From the NCBI RefSeq assembly GCF_000469545.1, contig NZ_KI273058.1:243102-307101 (forward strand): a stretch of DNA of 64,000 bases. Direction: 5' to 3'. Position 1 is the stretch's first letter. Every line of letters begins with the position of its first letter. This document shows positions 36,449 through 45,538 of the stretch, piece after piece. A program made the translations under genes and the position numbers. The notes under the pieces were generated by a model, which made no database searches, had not been told where the DNA came from, and worked only from the letters and a program-made list of their open reading frames with translations. This stretch comes from Mitsuokella sp. oral taxon 131 str. W9106 (GTDB lineage Bacteria > Bacillota > Negativicutes > Selenomonadales > Selenomonadaceae).

Positions 36449-39256
36449 TCAAGGTGCATCAGGATGGGACAGCAGCGTATCTTCCTGGATTAAAATCTGC
36501 AGGATATAACAGATTTCATCATCGTTGATGGAGGTGTCGAAGTGGCTTGCCAAGATATCGCCTGCAGCGCGGGCAGAGTCGAACAGTGTCTGATGACACT
36601 GGATAAAATGGCGGATATCGTCAAAATAGATGGCATCTTGATGCAGGCATCGGTCAAGCATGCAGCCGAGGTGTACGTAGAAATTGACTTCTTTTTCCGT
36701 ATCGGCGAATTTGACCTGCAGGCTTTGGGCGAACTCTTGGATATACTTCAGCGCGACTCTCGGATTGACGTAGGTCACGTAGCGATCGAGAAGCGCGCGC
36801 GCCTGTGCTTCAGCAGTAGGAGGCGGCAAGGATCTTTCTTTGCATGGCGCAGGAATGAAGTCGATGCTGCTGTCGATACGCTGCAAAAAGGTACGCTGGA
36901 ACTGTTCATCCAGCAACGTTCTGATCGAATAATATGGAATATCGAGTTGCGGATCCATGTTGCCAATGACGGCGAGAAAATGATAGCGTTTGGAAAGCGT
37001 TTCATAACGGCGTTTTATCTCGATGTAATGCTCGACGAGAATATCGATCTTGCCTTGCCGATCTTCTCCGAGGAGACCGAGGAGCAGCTTTTGCACCATA
37101 GGGGCTGCTCCTTTGCCTGTCATACAGAGCGCGAGGATGGCGGGGCGGCGCTTTTCGGAAGGAAGGCTTTCGAGGCGTATGGCGGTTTGGTAAATGGCGT
37201 CAAGATCGTTTGTTTTGTAGAGAACTTTTCGCAGAAGTTCCAGCGTAAGCGGCATGGATATATTCGGTATAACACGTGCCTCGATCCCGCATTCGCGCTG
37301 CAGGCGCCGTCCGAATTCGGTCAGTGAGCCCATGTCAACGAGGAGGAGAACGCCTTGCCCTTGATGCAGTGAGAGTGCCATGCTGCGAAACTTTTGATAC
37401 GTTTCGTCGACACTGACAGAAAGGGGCATATTGATTGCCTTCATCCACGTCGTATCGAGCAGCGTGTTCGCTACCTGTGCCATGCTCGACGCCGTCGTCT
37501 CGCCATGGCAGCATATCATGATGGCAATGCGCTCCTGCGCCTTGCTTTCCGCCTTGTTATTGGCGAGCAGGACGGCGAGAAAGCCGCATTCGTAGTCGCG
37601 GATCTCCACATGGAAGCGTTGACGAAGACGCTTGATCATTTCCTCCGCAATTTGAAATTCGCGGGAATATTTCTGCTTGATTTCGGCAATGGGGGGGATG
37701 GGCAGTTCCGGCATCTGATTGCTTCGCGACAAAAGTGCCTGCACGTGGAAACAGAAGCCGAAGATGAATTTTTCATGGAACTGTACGTTCAAATGGTGAC
37801 GGGCAAAGTCGATGAGAGAAACGGAAATATCGACGGTTTCGGCAGGAATGACCTTGTAGAGCGTGCGAAGATCCGCATCCGACCCGCGGATGCTTTTCGT
37901 CAGACTGCGGAAGTACGCTTCAATATCTTTTTGGAGCGTGTCGTGTATGATGTCGGCGCGAAGCCCCTGGCTGCGCAGGGTCAGTAATTTGTCCTGCAAG
38001 TTGTTGTAAAGATTCGTAGGCGGATCGAAAAGCGGAAGTGCAGAGGTCTGATTTGGAGAGATGATGATGGTTTCCGTGAACATCGAAAGATAGCGTTTCG
38101 TTTCCTTGTCAAGGTGAGCGAGGTGAAAGAGACGGTCTTTGATATCGCTCGTCAGGCTTGCGAAATCGACGTGAAGCGGCTGTCCATCCTGAATGCTTTG
38201 AAGAAAAGCATTGGCGCAAAGCAGCTTGATCTCGGAGCGAAGCTGCCCGACATTGCCCTTGTCAAATGGATAGACGGCAAGCGCCTTCATCGTCTCGGGG
38301 GCAATGAGAAGCGGCTGTTTCAGATTGACTGCTTCGATGCGAAAGAAGTATTCCAAAAGTTCGACGCGTTCGCTGATCGATTTTTGGGCGAGATTTGGCA
38401 GTTGGATGATGACGGGGATGCGCCGCATGAATGTTGCAAGCAGATTGTTTTCGGGATCCTCTGTCGTAGCGCAGACGATGAGGACTTCCGTCTTGCGCGG
38501 CTTTCCGCTTTCACCCAGTCGTGCAAAAATGCCGTGATCCATGAGGTAGAAGAGCATTTCCTGCCCTTCGGGCGGCAGGCGGTGAACTTCATCCAGGAAA
38601 AGGATGCCTCCGTTTGCTTTTTCAACGAGGCCTGCCTTTTCCGTATTTGCTCCCGTGAATGCATTCTTTGCATGACCGAAGAGCTGCGAAATCAAAAGCT
38701 GTGGATTGGTGTAGTAATCGGCACAGTTAAACGAAACAAAGGGATAATCCTGTGCCTGCTTTTGACGCACATGCGCACCGAATGCATGCATGGTTGCAGC
38801 GAACGTCGTCTTGCCGACGCCGCTCTCGCCGAGCAGCAGCGTGTGCAGGCCTTTGGGCGGATAGACGATGGCCGCTTTTGCTTGCCCGACTTGATGTTTC
38901 AGACTTCCGTCATTGCCGATCAGGTGCAGGAAAGGATCCTCTTCTTTGTGACGGCTCGCGTCCTGCAGATCGGCGAGCGTGTAGGAAGAAGCGAGCGGCA
39001 GATTGCATTCGCACGCAAATTGCGCGAGAATCTTATGTGGGACGAATCTGACTGGCCGCGTACGGATCTTGACGAGAAAGCCATCGCGGACGAGCTTGTT
39101 TAAAAGCGTGCTCGCATTGTTTCGGACAATGCCGAGCGCACGCTCGATTTCTTCCGCCGTAATGCCAGGAACTACGTCGTTGCGGAGCATGTCCCAGAAG
39201 GTATCGTACACGATATGGCTTTGGATGAACTGCAATAGGATCTCCGCTTTTTTCAT
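36449..39256 (-). CDS. LevR-type sigma-54 activator with PRD and PTS-like domains
   Basis: A 935-residue PTS-controlled enhancer-binding protein. Order: an N-terminal winged-helix region (1-75), then an AAA+ domain with Walker A GESGVGKT (143-150), AFTGA (199-203, the loop that contacts sigma-54) and Walker B GGILFLDE (216-223). Next come a PRD-like region (about 450-550), an EIIA-Man-like domain with CCHGETTASS (about 575), an EIIB-like domain with LCMTGKGAA (about 705) and a second PRD at the C-terminus. It is divergent from the PTS operon at 39564 and is its likely activator, controlled by phosphorylation. The 3' end lies 14 bases from the IS30 break, so the last residues could be altered. 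Confidence 0.93.
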   Translation of the reverse strand: MKKAEILLQFIQSHIVYDTFWDMLRNDVVPGITAEEIERALGIVRNNASTLLNKLVRDGFLVKIRTRPVRFVPHKILAQFACECNLPLASSYTLADLQDASRHKEEDPFLHLIGNDGSLKHQVGQAKAAIVYPPKGLHTLLLGESGVGKTTFAATMHAFGAHVRQKQAQDYPFVSFNCADYYTNPQLLISQLFGHAKNAFTGANTEKAGLVEKANGGILFLDEVHRLPPEGQEMLFYLMDHGIFARLGESGKPRKTEVLIVCATTEDPENNLLATFMRRIPVIIQLPNLAQKSISERVELLEYFFRIEAVNLKQPLLIAPETMKALAVYPFDKGNVGQLRSEIKLLCANAFLQSIQDGQPLHVDFASLTSDIKDRLFHLAHLDKETKRYLSMFTETIIISPNQTSALPLFDPPTNLYNNLQDKLLTLRSQGLRADIIHDTLQKDIEAYFRSLTKSIRGSDADLRTLYKVIPAETVDISVSLIDFARHHLNVQFHEKFIFGFCFHVQALLSRSNQMPELPIPPIAEIKQKYSREFQIAEEMIKRLRQRFHVEIRDYECGFLAVLLANNKAESKAQERIAIMICCHGETTASSMAQVANTLLDTTWMKAINMPLSVSVDETYQKFRSMALSLHQGQGVLLLVDMGSLTEFGRRLQRECGIEARVIPNISMPLTLELLRKVLYKTNDLDAIYQTAIRLESLPSEKRRPAILALCMTGKGAAPMVQKLLLGLLGEDRQGKIDILVEHYIEIKRRYETLSKRYHFLAVIGNMDPQLDIPYYSIRTLLDEQFQRTFLQRIDSSIDFIPAPCKERSLPPPTAEAQARALLDRYVTYVNPRVALKYIQEFAQSLQVKFADTEKEVNFYVHLGCMLDRCLHQDAIYFDDIRHFIQCHQTLFDSARAAGDILASHFDTSINDDEICYILQILIQEDTLLSHPDAP

Positions 39257-39336
39257 GAAAATCCCTCATTTCGCTGTTTTTCTTTATCATATCATGAACT
39301 GCATAAAAATCGCATAAATACGATAAATTTTTATAT

Positions 39337-39384
39337 AAAATCTATGCACTTTTTAGCTTACATGCCAAAAAGTGCATAGATTTT
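39337..39384. promoter_or_regulatory. 18-bp perfect inverted repeat, likely activator site
   Basis: AAAATCTATGCACTTTTT (39337-39354) is the exact reverse complement of 39367-39384, around a 12-base centre. It lies between the divergent regulator and PTS operon, about 140-180 bases before the -24 box, the usual place for an upstream activator site. A terminator is unlikely between divergent genes. Confidence 0.65.
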
Positions 39385-39411
39385 CATTTTTGAAAAAGAA
39401 AGATTGGGAAT

Positions 39412-39441
39412 GCATGAAGCAAATTTCAATTTATTTCATGC
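39412..39441. promoter_or_regulatory. Second inverted repeat in the regulator-PTS gap
   Basis: GCATGAA (39412-39418) and TTCATGC (39435-39441) face each other across 16 AT-rich bases. It may be a further activator or integration-factor site between the large repeat and the promoter. Confidence 0.4.
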
Positions 39442-39518
39442 GAATTATACTTGAATAAACCGTGTTTGATCGTGTTCATTCGAAGGGGCAACATGATTCC
39501 TTGCGATTATGCACAAAA

Positions 39519-39536
39519 TTGGCATGCATCTTGCAT
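39519..39536 (+). promoter_or_regulatory. Sigma-54 (-24/-12) promoter of the PTS operon
   Basis: TTGGCATGCATCTTGCAT fits the TGGCAC-N5-TTGCW consensus, with GG and GC at the required spacing. It lies 28 bases before the EIIA start. Its presence shows that translation cannot start at the longer in-frame position 39462. Confidence 0.88.
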
Positions 39537-39563
39537 TATACTATGTGCAAAGGAGGGAAGAGA

Positions 39564-40022
39564 ATGGAATCCATGTTGCATGATGAATTGATTTTTATGA
39601 AGTACCCGGCGAAGGAACGGGAAGTGCTGCTGAAAGAGCTGACGGGCATTCTGAAGGATAGGGGATATGTCAAGGACAGCTACTCGGAAGCCCTTTTGAC
39701 GCGTGAGCGCAAGTACCCGACAGGGCTGAATACGCCAGGCGTTCCACTCGCTATGCCGCATGCAGAAGCCCAGCATGTGAACAAGCCTGCGATCCTCGTC
39801 GCACGGCTGACCGAGCCAGTCCAGTTCAAGGAAATGGGAAACAGCGGCAGGGATGTAATGGCGAAATTCGTGTTCATGCTGGCGGTGCGTGACCCGGAAG
39901 GCCATCTCGCGATGCTCAGCAAGTTCATGTCTATTTTCTCACAGGAGAACCAGCTCAAGGAGCTCTACGCGATAGAAGATAAGCAAGCGCTTCGCGAAGA
40001 GCTTGAGAAGATTTTGGCATAA
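39564..40022 (+). CDS. PTS EIIA component (fructose/galactitol type)
   Basis: A 152-residue PTS EIIA domain of the fructose-mannitol superfamily, receiving phosphate from HPr. GVPLAMPHAEA contains the phosphorylated His, and ARLTEPVQFKEMG is typical of the GatA group. The ATG at 39564 follows AAAGGAGGGA and is fixed by the sigma-54 promoter just upstream. It is the first gene of a six-gene operon. The sugar cannot be inferred from this subunit. Confidence 0.9.
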   Translation: MESMLHDELIFMKYPAKEREVLLKELTGILKDRGYVKDSYSEALLTRERKYPTGLNTPGVPLAMPHAEAQHVNKPAILVARLTEPVQFKEMGNSGRDVMAKFVFMLAVRDPEGHLAMLSKFMSIFSQENQLKELYAIEDKQALREELEKILA

Positions 40023-40038
40023 GAAAGGAAGGATTGGG

Positions 40039-40320
40039 ATGAAGAAGATTTATGTGGCATGTGGCTCTGGCGTTGCAACGTCGCAGACCGTTGCGTCGAA
40101 GATCAGCAGCATGTGTGAGGACGAGTCGCTTGACGTATCGGTCGAAGCAGTCGATATCAAGTCTCTCGAAAGCATCATCGACGCGTGCGATATCTACGTT
40201 TCCATCGTATCGAATGAGGCGAATACGTTTGACAAGCCGACGGTGAGCGGCATTCCGTTCCTCACGGGGGTAGGGCTTGATACAGAGTGGGAGAAGCTGA
40301 AGGAGTTCATCGAGGCATGA
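40039..40320 (+). CDS. PTS EIIB component (galactitol type)
   Basis: A 93-residue EIIB that passes phosphate from EIIA to the sugar. IYVACGSGVATSQTVASKI holds the phosphocysteine and its P-loop. ATG 40039 follows AAAGGAAGG. Size and motif match the GatB group. It is 16 bases after EIIA. Confidence 0.9.
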   Translation: MKKIYVACGSGVATSQTVASKISSMCEDESLDVSVEAVDIKSLESIIDACDIYVSIVSNEANTFDKPTVSGIPFLTGVGLDTEWEKLKEFIEA

Positions 40321-40330
40321 ACGCAAAAAG

Positions 40331-40354
40331 GCCCTCGCATTGGGGTGTGAGGGC
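40331..40354 (+). other. Hairpin between EIIB and EIIC
   Basis: GCCCTC and GAGGGC pair around a 12-base loop in a 150-base gap. Two near-identical short repeats (CGTTGGCAGCC, CGTCGGCAGCC) follow. This may reduce read-through or protect the upstream mRNA; it lacks a T run. Confidence 0.45.
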
Positions 40355-40471
40355 TGGTCAGATGACCGTTGGCAGCCTCGCTGAAACCGTCGGCAGCCAA
40401 CTGCATTATACCATAGTTTCGGATGAAAATGAAAATGAAAGAAAATAACAGAATTGAGAGAGGTGTATCAA

Positions 40472-41827
40472 ATGCTGGATGCAGTCCATTACATCTTAGG
40501 TCTTGGCGCAGCGATTTTCCTGCCTGCCGTCATGATTGTCCTCGGCCTATGCATGGGCATGTCGCTGAAGAAGGCAATCCTTGCGGGCGTAACGCTCGGC
40601 ATCGCTTTTACCGGCATGAACGTGGTCTTGGGGTTCATGTTCGATGCGATCAGTCCTGCCGCGAAGGCTCTCGTGGAGAACACTGGGCTTGCGCTCACTG
40701 CCGTTGACGTCGGTTGGTCGCCGATTGCGGCGATCGCATGGGCCTGGCCGTATGCGCTCCTGCTCTTCCCGCTGCAAATCGGCATCAATCTGCTCATGCT
40801 TGCCCTGAAGTGGACGAATTGCCTGAACGTCGATCTGTGGAACGTATGGGGCAAGATTTTCGTCGCGGCAATGGTCATGGGATTGACGGGAAGTCTCATT
40901 TTGGGACTGATCGCGGCAGCGATTCAGATCATTTTCGAGCTCATCAGCGGCGACCTGATCCAAAAGCAGCTTTACCAAATCTGTAAGATTCCGGGGGTCA
41001 CATGCACTCACCCGATGATGCTGCAGGGGCCGTTGCTCGCGCTTGTCAATCGCGCACTCGATTTTGTTCCGGGACTTGGCTCTGTCAACATGGATGCCAA
41101 GGCACTCAAAAACAAGATTGGCATTTTCGGTGAGAACAGCGTCATGGGCTTCCTCATCGGCGCACTCATCGCCGTTATGGGCGGCTATGATCTTAAGGGA
41201 ATCCTAACGACGGCAATTCAAGTATCGACGGCACTCGTCCTCTTTCCCATGGTTGCAAAACTTTTCATGCAGGCGCTTGCACCGATTGCAGATGCGGCGG
41301 GTACATTCATGAAGAAACGTTTCCAAGGGCGCGCATTCTACATTGGGCTCGACTGGCCGTTTCTCGCAGGTTCGTCAGAAATCTGGGTTGCCGCGATCAT
41401 ACTCGTACCGTTTGAGCTGATTCTCGCCATTGTTCTCAGCAAGCTCGACATGAACAATGTCATTCCGCTTGCGTCCGTCATCAACATCGTCGTTACGGTC
41501 CCCGCACTCGTCGTCACGCGCGGCAACCTCATCCGCATGATTATCCTCTGTATTCTTGTGACGCCGATTTACCTTGTCGTCGCAACGAGCTTTGCGCCGA
41601 TCCTAACGGATATGGCGGCATCTACCGGCACGCTGCAGGTTGGATCAGGCCAGTTCATCACATGGATACAGCTCGAAGCACCGGAATTCCGCTGGGCGCT
41701 CGCGCATGCATTTAACGGAGAAATTGCCGGTATCGGCATTCTCGTCGTATTCTTTGTGCTCTTTGCTTGGTACTACAAGCGTATGCGTGCCGTGAATCGG
41801 GGGATCGACGAGATGGACAAGAAGTAA
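40472..41827 (+). CDS. PTS EIIC component (galactitol type)
   Basis: A 451-residue membrane channel with about ten hydrophobic segments, of the GatC family. Visible stretches include AIFLPAVMIVLGLCMGMSLK near the start and ENSVMGFLIGALIAVMGGYD in the middle. ATG 40472 is chosen, with AGAGAGG 5-10 bases before it. It would transport and phosphorylate a polyol or sugar together with the EIIA and EIIB before it. Confidence 0.9.
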   Translation: MLDAVHYILGLGAAIFLPAVMIVLGLCMGMSLKKAILAGVTLGIAFTGMNVVLGFMFDAISPAAKALVENTGLALTAVDVGWSPIAAIAWAWPYALLLFPLQIGINLLMLALKWTNCLNVDLWNVWGKIFVAAMVMGLTGSLILGLIAAAIQIIFELISGDLIQKQLYQICKIPGVTCTHPMMLQGPLLALVNRALDFVPGLGSVNMDAKALKNKIGIFGENSVMGFLIGALIAVMGGYDLKGILTTAIQVSTALVLFPMVAKLFMQALAPIADAAGTFMKKRFQGRAFYIGLDWPFLAGSSEIWVAAIILVPFELILAIVLSKLDMNNVIPLASVINIVVTVPALVVTRGNLIRMIILCILVTPIYLVVATSFAPILTDMAASTGTLQVGSGQFITWIQLEAPEFRWALAHAFNGEIAGIGILVVFFVLFAWYYKRMRAVNRGIDEMDKK

Positions 41828-41874
41828 ATCCTATATGAGAGCGATCGTTTTATATGATATAGGAGGATGGTTTT

Positions 41875-42549
41875 ATGTTGGAAGAACTCAAACAGCAGGT
41901 TGTAACATACGCGTTGACGGCAGATCGGTCAGGGCTTTGCAAGCATCGTTCAGGCAATTTCAGTGTGCGTGACGAGGAGACGGGACTCGTCTGCATCACG
42001 CCGACAGGCATGGATCGTGAGGAGCTCACGTATCATGACATCATCGTCATGGATATGGACGCAAAGGTTGTTGAGGCTGAGACTGGACATCGCCCGACGA
42101 GCGAATCGCTCATGCATCTCATGGCGTACAAAGCGCGTTCCGATGTGCACGCTGTCGCCCATACACACTCGAAATTTGCAACGTCATTTTCGATCTTGAA
42201 AAAGCCCATTCCCGCCATTGTCTACGAAATCGCGAATCTCGGCTGCAAGGAAGGATACATTCCCGTTGCAGCGTACGGGCGTCCCGGAACGCCGGCACTC
42301 GCGGAGAGCATCGTAGAACCGCTTTCCATTTCAGACGTCGCACTCATGGAAAGCCACGGCGTCATCGCGGTCGATGCCGACTTGAAGGAAGCGCTTCTCA
42401 AAGCGAGCTACGTCGAGGAGCTTGCGGAGGTTTACTATCGGACGCTCACGGTGCTCGGCGGAAAGGAGCCGCATGCGCTTGAAAATGCAGAGCTGCAGAA
42501 GTGGGCATACCCGAAGGAAATCCAGCTCTTGCCGGGCGAGACAAAGTAA
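41875..42549 (+). CDS. Class II aldolase/epimerase (AraD/FucA family)
   Basis: A 224-residue zinc-dependent aldolase. HRSGNFSVRD is the phosphate-binding loop, TGHRPTSESLMH supplies the catalytic Glu, and VAHTHSKFA and MESHGVI supply the three zinc His. Members cleave fuculose-, rhamnulose- or ribulose-type phosphates to DHAP plus an aldehyde, or epimerise them. In this operon it should act on the phosphorylated PTS substrate. ATG 41875 follows TAGGAGGA. A scrap of a close relative lies at 36109-36200. Confidence 0.92.
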   Translation: MLEELKQQVVTYALTADRSGLCKHRSGNFSVRDEETGLVCITPTGMDREELTYHDIIVMDMDAKVVEAETGHRPTSESLMHLMAYKARSDVHAVAHTHSKFATSFSILKKPIPAIVYEIANLGCKEGYIPVAAYGRPGTPALAESIVEPLSISDVALMESHGVIAVDADLKEALLKASYVEELAEVYYRTLTVLGGKEPHALENAELQKWAYPKEIQLLPGETK

Positions 42550-42561
42550 GGAGGAAGCGAT

Positions 42562-43560
42562 ATGAAAAAGCTGATCAATAAGCCGGCGGATTTTGCACGC
42601 GAAACGATTGAAGGAATTCTCGCGGCGCATGGGGATGAGCTGAAAGTGCTCGATGGAAGCTGGCACCGCGTCGTCCGCGCAGATGCGAAACAGGCAGGCA
42701 AGGTCGCCATTGCGACGGGCGGCGGGTCGGGGCACCTCCCGCTCTTCCTTGGCTACGTCGGCAAGGGGCTTGCCGATGGCGTCACGGTCGGCAATGTATT
42801 CGCTTCGCCGAGTGCGGAGGATATGTATGAGGTGGACAAGGCGATCCATGCGGGCGCGGGCGTTCTGCATCTCTTTGGCAACTACGGTGGTGACGTCATG
42901 AATTTCGGCATGGCGAAAGACCTCTGTGAGATGGACGACATCGAGGTCACCGAAGTGCTCGGCACGGATGACGTGGCGTCCGCACCAAAGGGCGAAGAAG
43001 CGAAGCGCCGCGGCGTTGCGGGACTGCTGTTTGCGTACAAGACGGCAGGCGCCGCCGCCGAGCAGATGATGCCGCTCCAGGAAGTCACGCGCATTGCGCA
43101 GAAGACGTGCGATAATACGCGTACAATGGGCATTGCCTTGACGCCGTGCATCGTGCCGGAGGCGGGAAAAGCGACGTTTTCCATTGGCGATGCGGAAATG
43201 GAAATCGGCATGGGCATTCACGGTGAGCCCGGTATCGAACGGACGGATTTGAAACCAATGGATGAAGTCGTAGACGTGATGCTCGGCAAGATCTTCTCCG
43301 ATATGGATTTCGGCAGAAAAGTAGCCGTCCTCGTGAACGGGCTCGGGGCAACGCCGCTCGAAGAGCTCTACATCGCATATCGCCGCATCTATGAAGTGCT
43401 CGGCAAGAAGGGGATCTCCATTCATCGCAGGTATATCGGCGAGTATGCGGGGTCTCTCGAGATGGCCGGCATGTCGATTTCGCTGCTGAATCTCGATGAT
43501 GAGCTCACGAAGCTGGTGGATGCACCATGCTGTTCCCCGTTCTTTGAGCAGACGCATTGA
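42562..43560 (+). CDS. dhaK: Dihydroxyacetone kinase subunit DhaK-like
   Basis: A 332-residue DhaK protein. GGGSGHLPLF is the N-terminal sugar-binding loop, and MGIHGEPG contains the His that binds the substrate carbonyl covalently. It forms the substrate-binding half of a kinase with the DhaL-like protein that follows. Relatives phosphorylate dihydroxyacetone or ketotetroses such as erythrulose. Start ATG 42562 follows AAGGAGGAAG, 12 bases after the aldolase. Confidence 0.93.
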   Translation: MKKLINKPADFARETIEGILAAHGDELKVLDGSWHRVVRADAKQAGKVAIATGGGSGHLPLFLGYVGKGLADGVTVGNVFASPSAEDMYEVDKAIHAGAGVLHLFGNYGGDVMNFGMAKDLCEMDDIEVTEVLGTDDVASAPKGEEAKRRGVAGLLFAYKTAGAAAEQMMPLQEVTRIAQKTCDNTRTMGIALTPCIVPEAGKATFSIGDAEMEIGMGIHGEPGIERTDLKPMDEVVDVMLGKIFSDMDFGRKVAVLVNGLGATPLEELYIAYRRIYEVLGKKGISIHRRYIGEYAGSLEMAGMSISLLNLDDELTKLVDAPCCSPFFEQTH

Positions 43561-43573
43561 GGAGGCCTTTTGG

Positions 43574-44206
43574 ATGGAAACGATTCGGAAAGAAGAGCTT
43601 ACGAAAATCTTTGACGCGGTGCTCGCCTCCATGGAGGCGGCAAAAGAAGAGCTTATCGAACTCGACGGTGCGATGGGCGATGGCGATCTGGGACTCACGA
43701 TGTGCAGTGGGTTTCAGGTGGTCACGGAAGAAATCCGGAAGCTGGACGAGACGGACATCGGCAAGCTTTTGCTGAAACTCGGCATGAAGATGAATGCGGC
43801 GGTCCCCTCGACCATGGGCACGCTCGTATCCACGTGCTTCGTCAAGGCAGCGCCAAAGGCAAAGGGCAAGACGGAAGTCAAGCTTGCCGATTTCATCGCA
43901 ATGGGAAAAGGAGCCATAGCAGGCGTCATGGAGCGCGGCAAGACAAAAGTCGGCGACAAGACGATGCTCGACGCGCTCGCACCGGCTGTCGATGCGCTCG
44001 AAGCGGCAAGCGTGGCAGGAAAGTCTATGAAAGACGCGTGGCAGGATGCGTTTGAGGCGGCGAAGGAAGGCGTGGAAAAGACGAAAACCATGCAGTCCGT
44101 TCATGGCCGTGCGGCTTACTACCGGGAAAAGTCAGTCGGGCGTCAAGACCCCGGTGCGACGGCGATTATGTATATCGTTCGCGGCATTGCAGAAGGAGTC
44201 CGATAA
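43574..44206 (+). CDS. dhaL: Dihydroxyacetone kinase subunit DhaL-like
   Basis: A 210-residue DhaL protein, the nucleotide-binding half. DGAMGDGDLGLTM provides the three Asp that hold Mg, and STMGTL and GRAAYYREKSVGRQDPGATA complete the ADP/ATP site. No DhaM-like phosphotransfer protein is visible in the operon, so phosphate may come from ATP, or from a DhaM elsewhere. ATG 43574 follows TTGAGGAGG, 13 bases after dhaK. It is the last gene of the operon. Confidence 0.92.
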   Translation: METIRKEELTKIFDAVLASMEAAKEELIELDGAMGDGDLGLTMCSGFQVVTEEIRKLDETDIGKLLLKLGMKMNAAVPSTMGTLVSTCFVKAAPKAKGKTEVKLADFIAMGKGAIAGVMERGKTKVGDKTMLDALAPAVDALEAASVAGKSMKDAWQDAFEAAKEGVEKTKTMQSVHGRAAYYREKSVGRQDPGATAIMYIVRGIAEGVR

Positions 44207-44230
44207 GGATTCCACTTGGTCTTGCAGCGC

Positions 44231-44317
44231 AAAAAGCCCTTCCGTTTTCTACAGTATGGCCTGACTGCCATGGATTTTGCATGTGGCATTCAATCGAGGA
44301 AAACGGGAGGGCTTTTT
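44231..44317. terminator. Long bidirectional terminator between dhaL and the M48 gene
   Basis: AAAAAGCCCTTCCGTTTTC (44231-44249) faces GAAAACGGGAGGGCTTTTT (44299-44317), with one mismatch, over a 49-base loop. A and T runs on both ends suit the convergent genes. Confidence 0.8.
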
Positions 44318-44334
44318 GTCGTGGATGAAATGGC

Positions 44335-45447
44335 TTACTTGATTTGGTTCAGGCGATCGGCAATCACCGATGCCGCTTCATCGCCGTCCATAGAGGTCAT
44401 GATGGGCTGTGCGCCGAGCATGACCGTATTGCCGTCTGCGGTAGCCTCGCTCCTGTTGTGGCCGTTGTGGTAGGCGGCTGCGAGGTTGCCCTGCACGAAG
44501 TAAGCGCGCTCGGCGGAGCTCATGCCGCCTCCTGCAGCGGGCGTGACGAGCTTCTTTCCGTTGACGAGGACGATGCCGTCCTTCACGTCGACGTGACCGC
44601 CGCTGTAGTCCTTGACGGACTTTGCATACTTGTCACGGCGCGCACTGTTCGACGGGTGATCGGATGGATTGAGGATCTCGCTTGCGAGGTTTTCCTTGTT
44701 GTCTCCAGAGTGGTCTATGAAGCGCTGCCAAACGGCTGCCGCCGCGCCCGGGTTGTAGCCTGCAGCCGTGATGTACTGGAGCGCGAGACCGTCGGCTTCC
44801 CATTCATCTGCCTTGCCGATGACGACCTGATTGACGTGCTTGACGGTCATGTCGAGCGCGATGTTGCGGATGGCGCTCGCATCCGTCATGTCGGCGGCGA
44901 TGTTTGCGAGAATCGCCGTATTGATGCGCTTGTGCGCTGCCTTTGCAACGTGGTTTTTCATGCCGTGCCCCATCTCGTGGCCGATGACGACCGCGATTTC
45001 ATCTTCGTTTTGGAGGTAGTTGAAAAGGCCACGGTTGATTGACATGACGTGACCGAGCGAGCAGAACGCATTGAAGGAGTCGTCCTGATTGATGAACCAA
45101 AGGAACGGCTTGTCCCAAACGGATGGATCGGATGCTGCGATGCCCTGTGTCAGGCGCGTCATGACGCTCTCGCAAAGTCCCTGATACGGCGAATTGTATT
45201 CGACGCCGTATTCTTCCTTGTATTTCTGAAAGAGCGCCTGACGGCCTTCCTCGGTATCGTTGAGCTCTCGGATCGCTTGGCTCGCCTGCTCGTGTGCCCG
45301 GGCACCGGCGATGACCGTTCCCACGATGCTGCCGAGACTGCCCGCATTTGCCGTCGGCGCCGGCTGCATGGCAAAGCTTCCGCCGAGTGCGATGGCACTT
45401 GCCAGGACACCGGCCATCACCTGCCTTCTTCGCTTCTGTTTTGTCAT
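44335..45447 (-). CDS. Exported M48-family zinc metallopeptidase
   Basis: A 370-residue protein with a signal peptide (VLASAIALGGSFAMQPAPTA). HEMGHGMKNH carries the HExxH zinc motif, and ADEWEADGLAL gives the third ligand Glu. The organisation (an exported catalytic domain of the M48 peptidase type, with the later DHPSNSARRDKY stretch) fits periplasmic quality-control peptidases such as BepA/LoiP. The C-terminal 100 residues include a GKKLVTPAAGGG segment of unknown role. It is preceded by GAGGGGGG. The vWA gene is upstream on the same strand, 91 bases away. Confidence 0.9.
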   Translation of the reverse strand: MTKQKRRRQVMAGVLASAIALGGSFAMQPAPTANAGSLGSIVGTVIAGARAHEQASQAIRELNDTEEGRQALFQKYKEEYGVEYNSPYQGLCESVMTRLTQGIAASDPSVWDKPFLWFINQDDSFNAFCSLGHVMSINRGLFNYLQNEDEIAVVIGHEMGHGMKNHVAKAAHKRINTAILANIAADMTDASAIRNIALDMTVKHVNQVVIGKADEWEADGLALQYITAAGYNPGAAAAVWQRFIDHSGDNKENLASEILNPSDHPSNSARRDKYAKSVKDYSGGHVDVKDGIVLVNGKKLVTPAAGGGMSSAERAYFVQGNLAAAYHNGHNRSEATADGNTVMLGAQPIMTSMDGDEAASVIADRLNQIK

Positions 45448-45495
45448 AGAAGACCCCCCTCAAGCAAGATCAAAAAGAACGTTGCTTGCTTCATT

Positions 45496-45529
45496 CCATA
45501 GTTGCCCTTAAGCCATAGTTGTCCTTAAG
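45496..45529. repeat. 17-bp tandem duplication
   Basis: CCATAGTTGCCCTTAAG is followed at once by CCATAGTTGTCCTTAAG in the gap between the vWA and M48 genes. One base differs. Confidence 0.7.
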
Positions 45530-45538
45530 GAATCCTTG

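Noticed and set aside
39462-39563. Longer start for the EIIA gene
   Set aside because: The sigma-54 promoter at 39519-39536 lies inside it, and ATG 39564 has a strong site.
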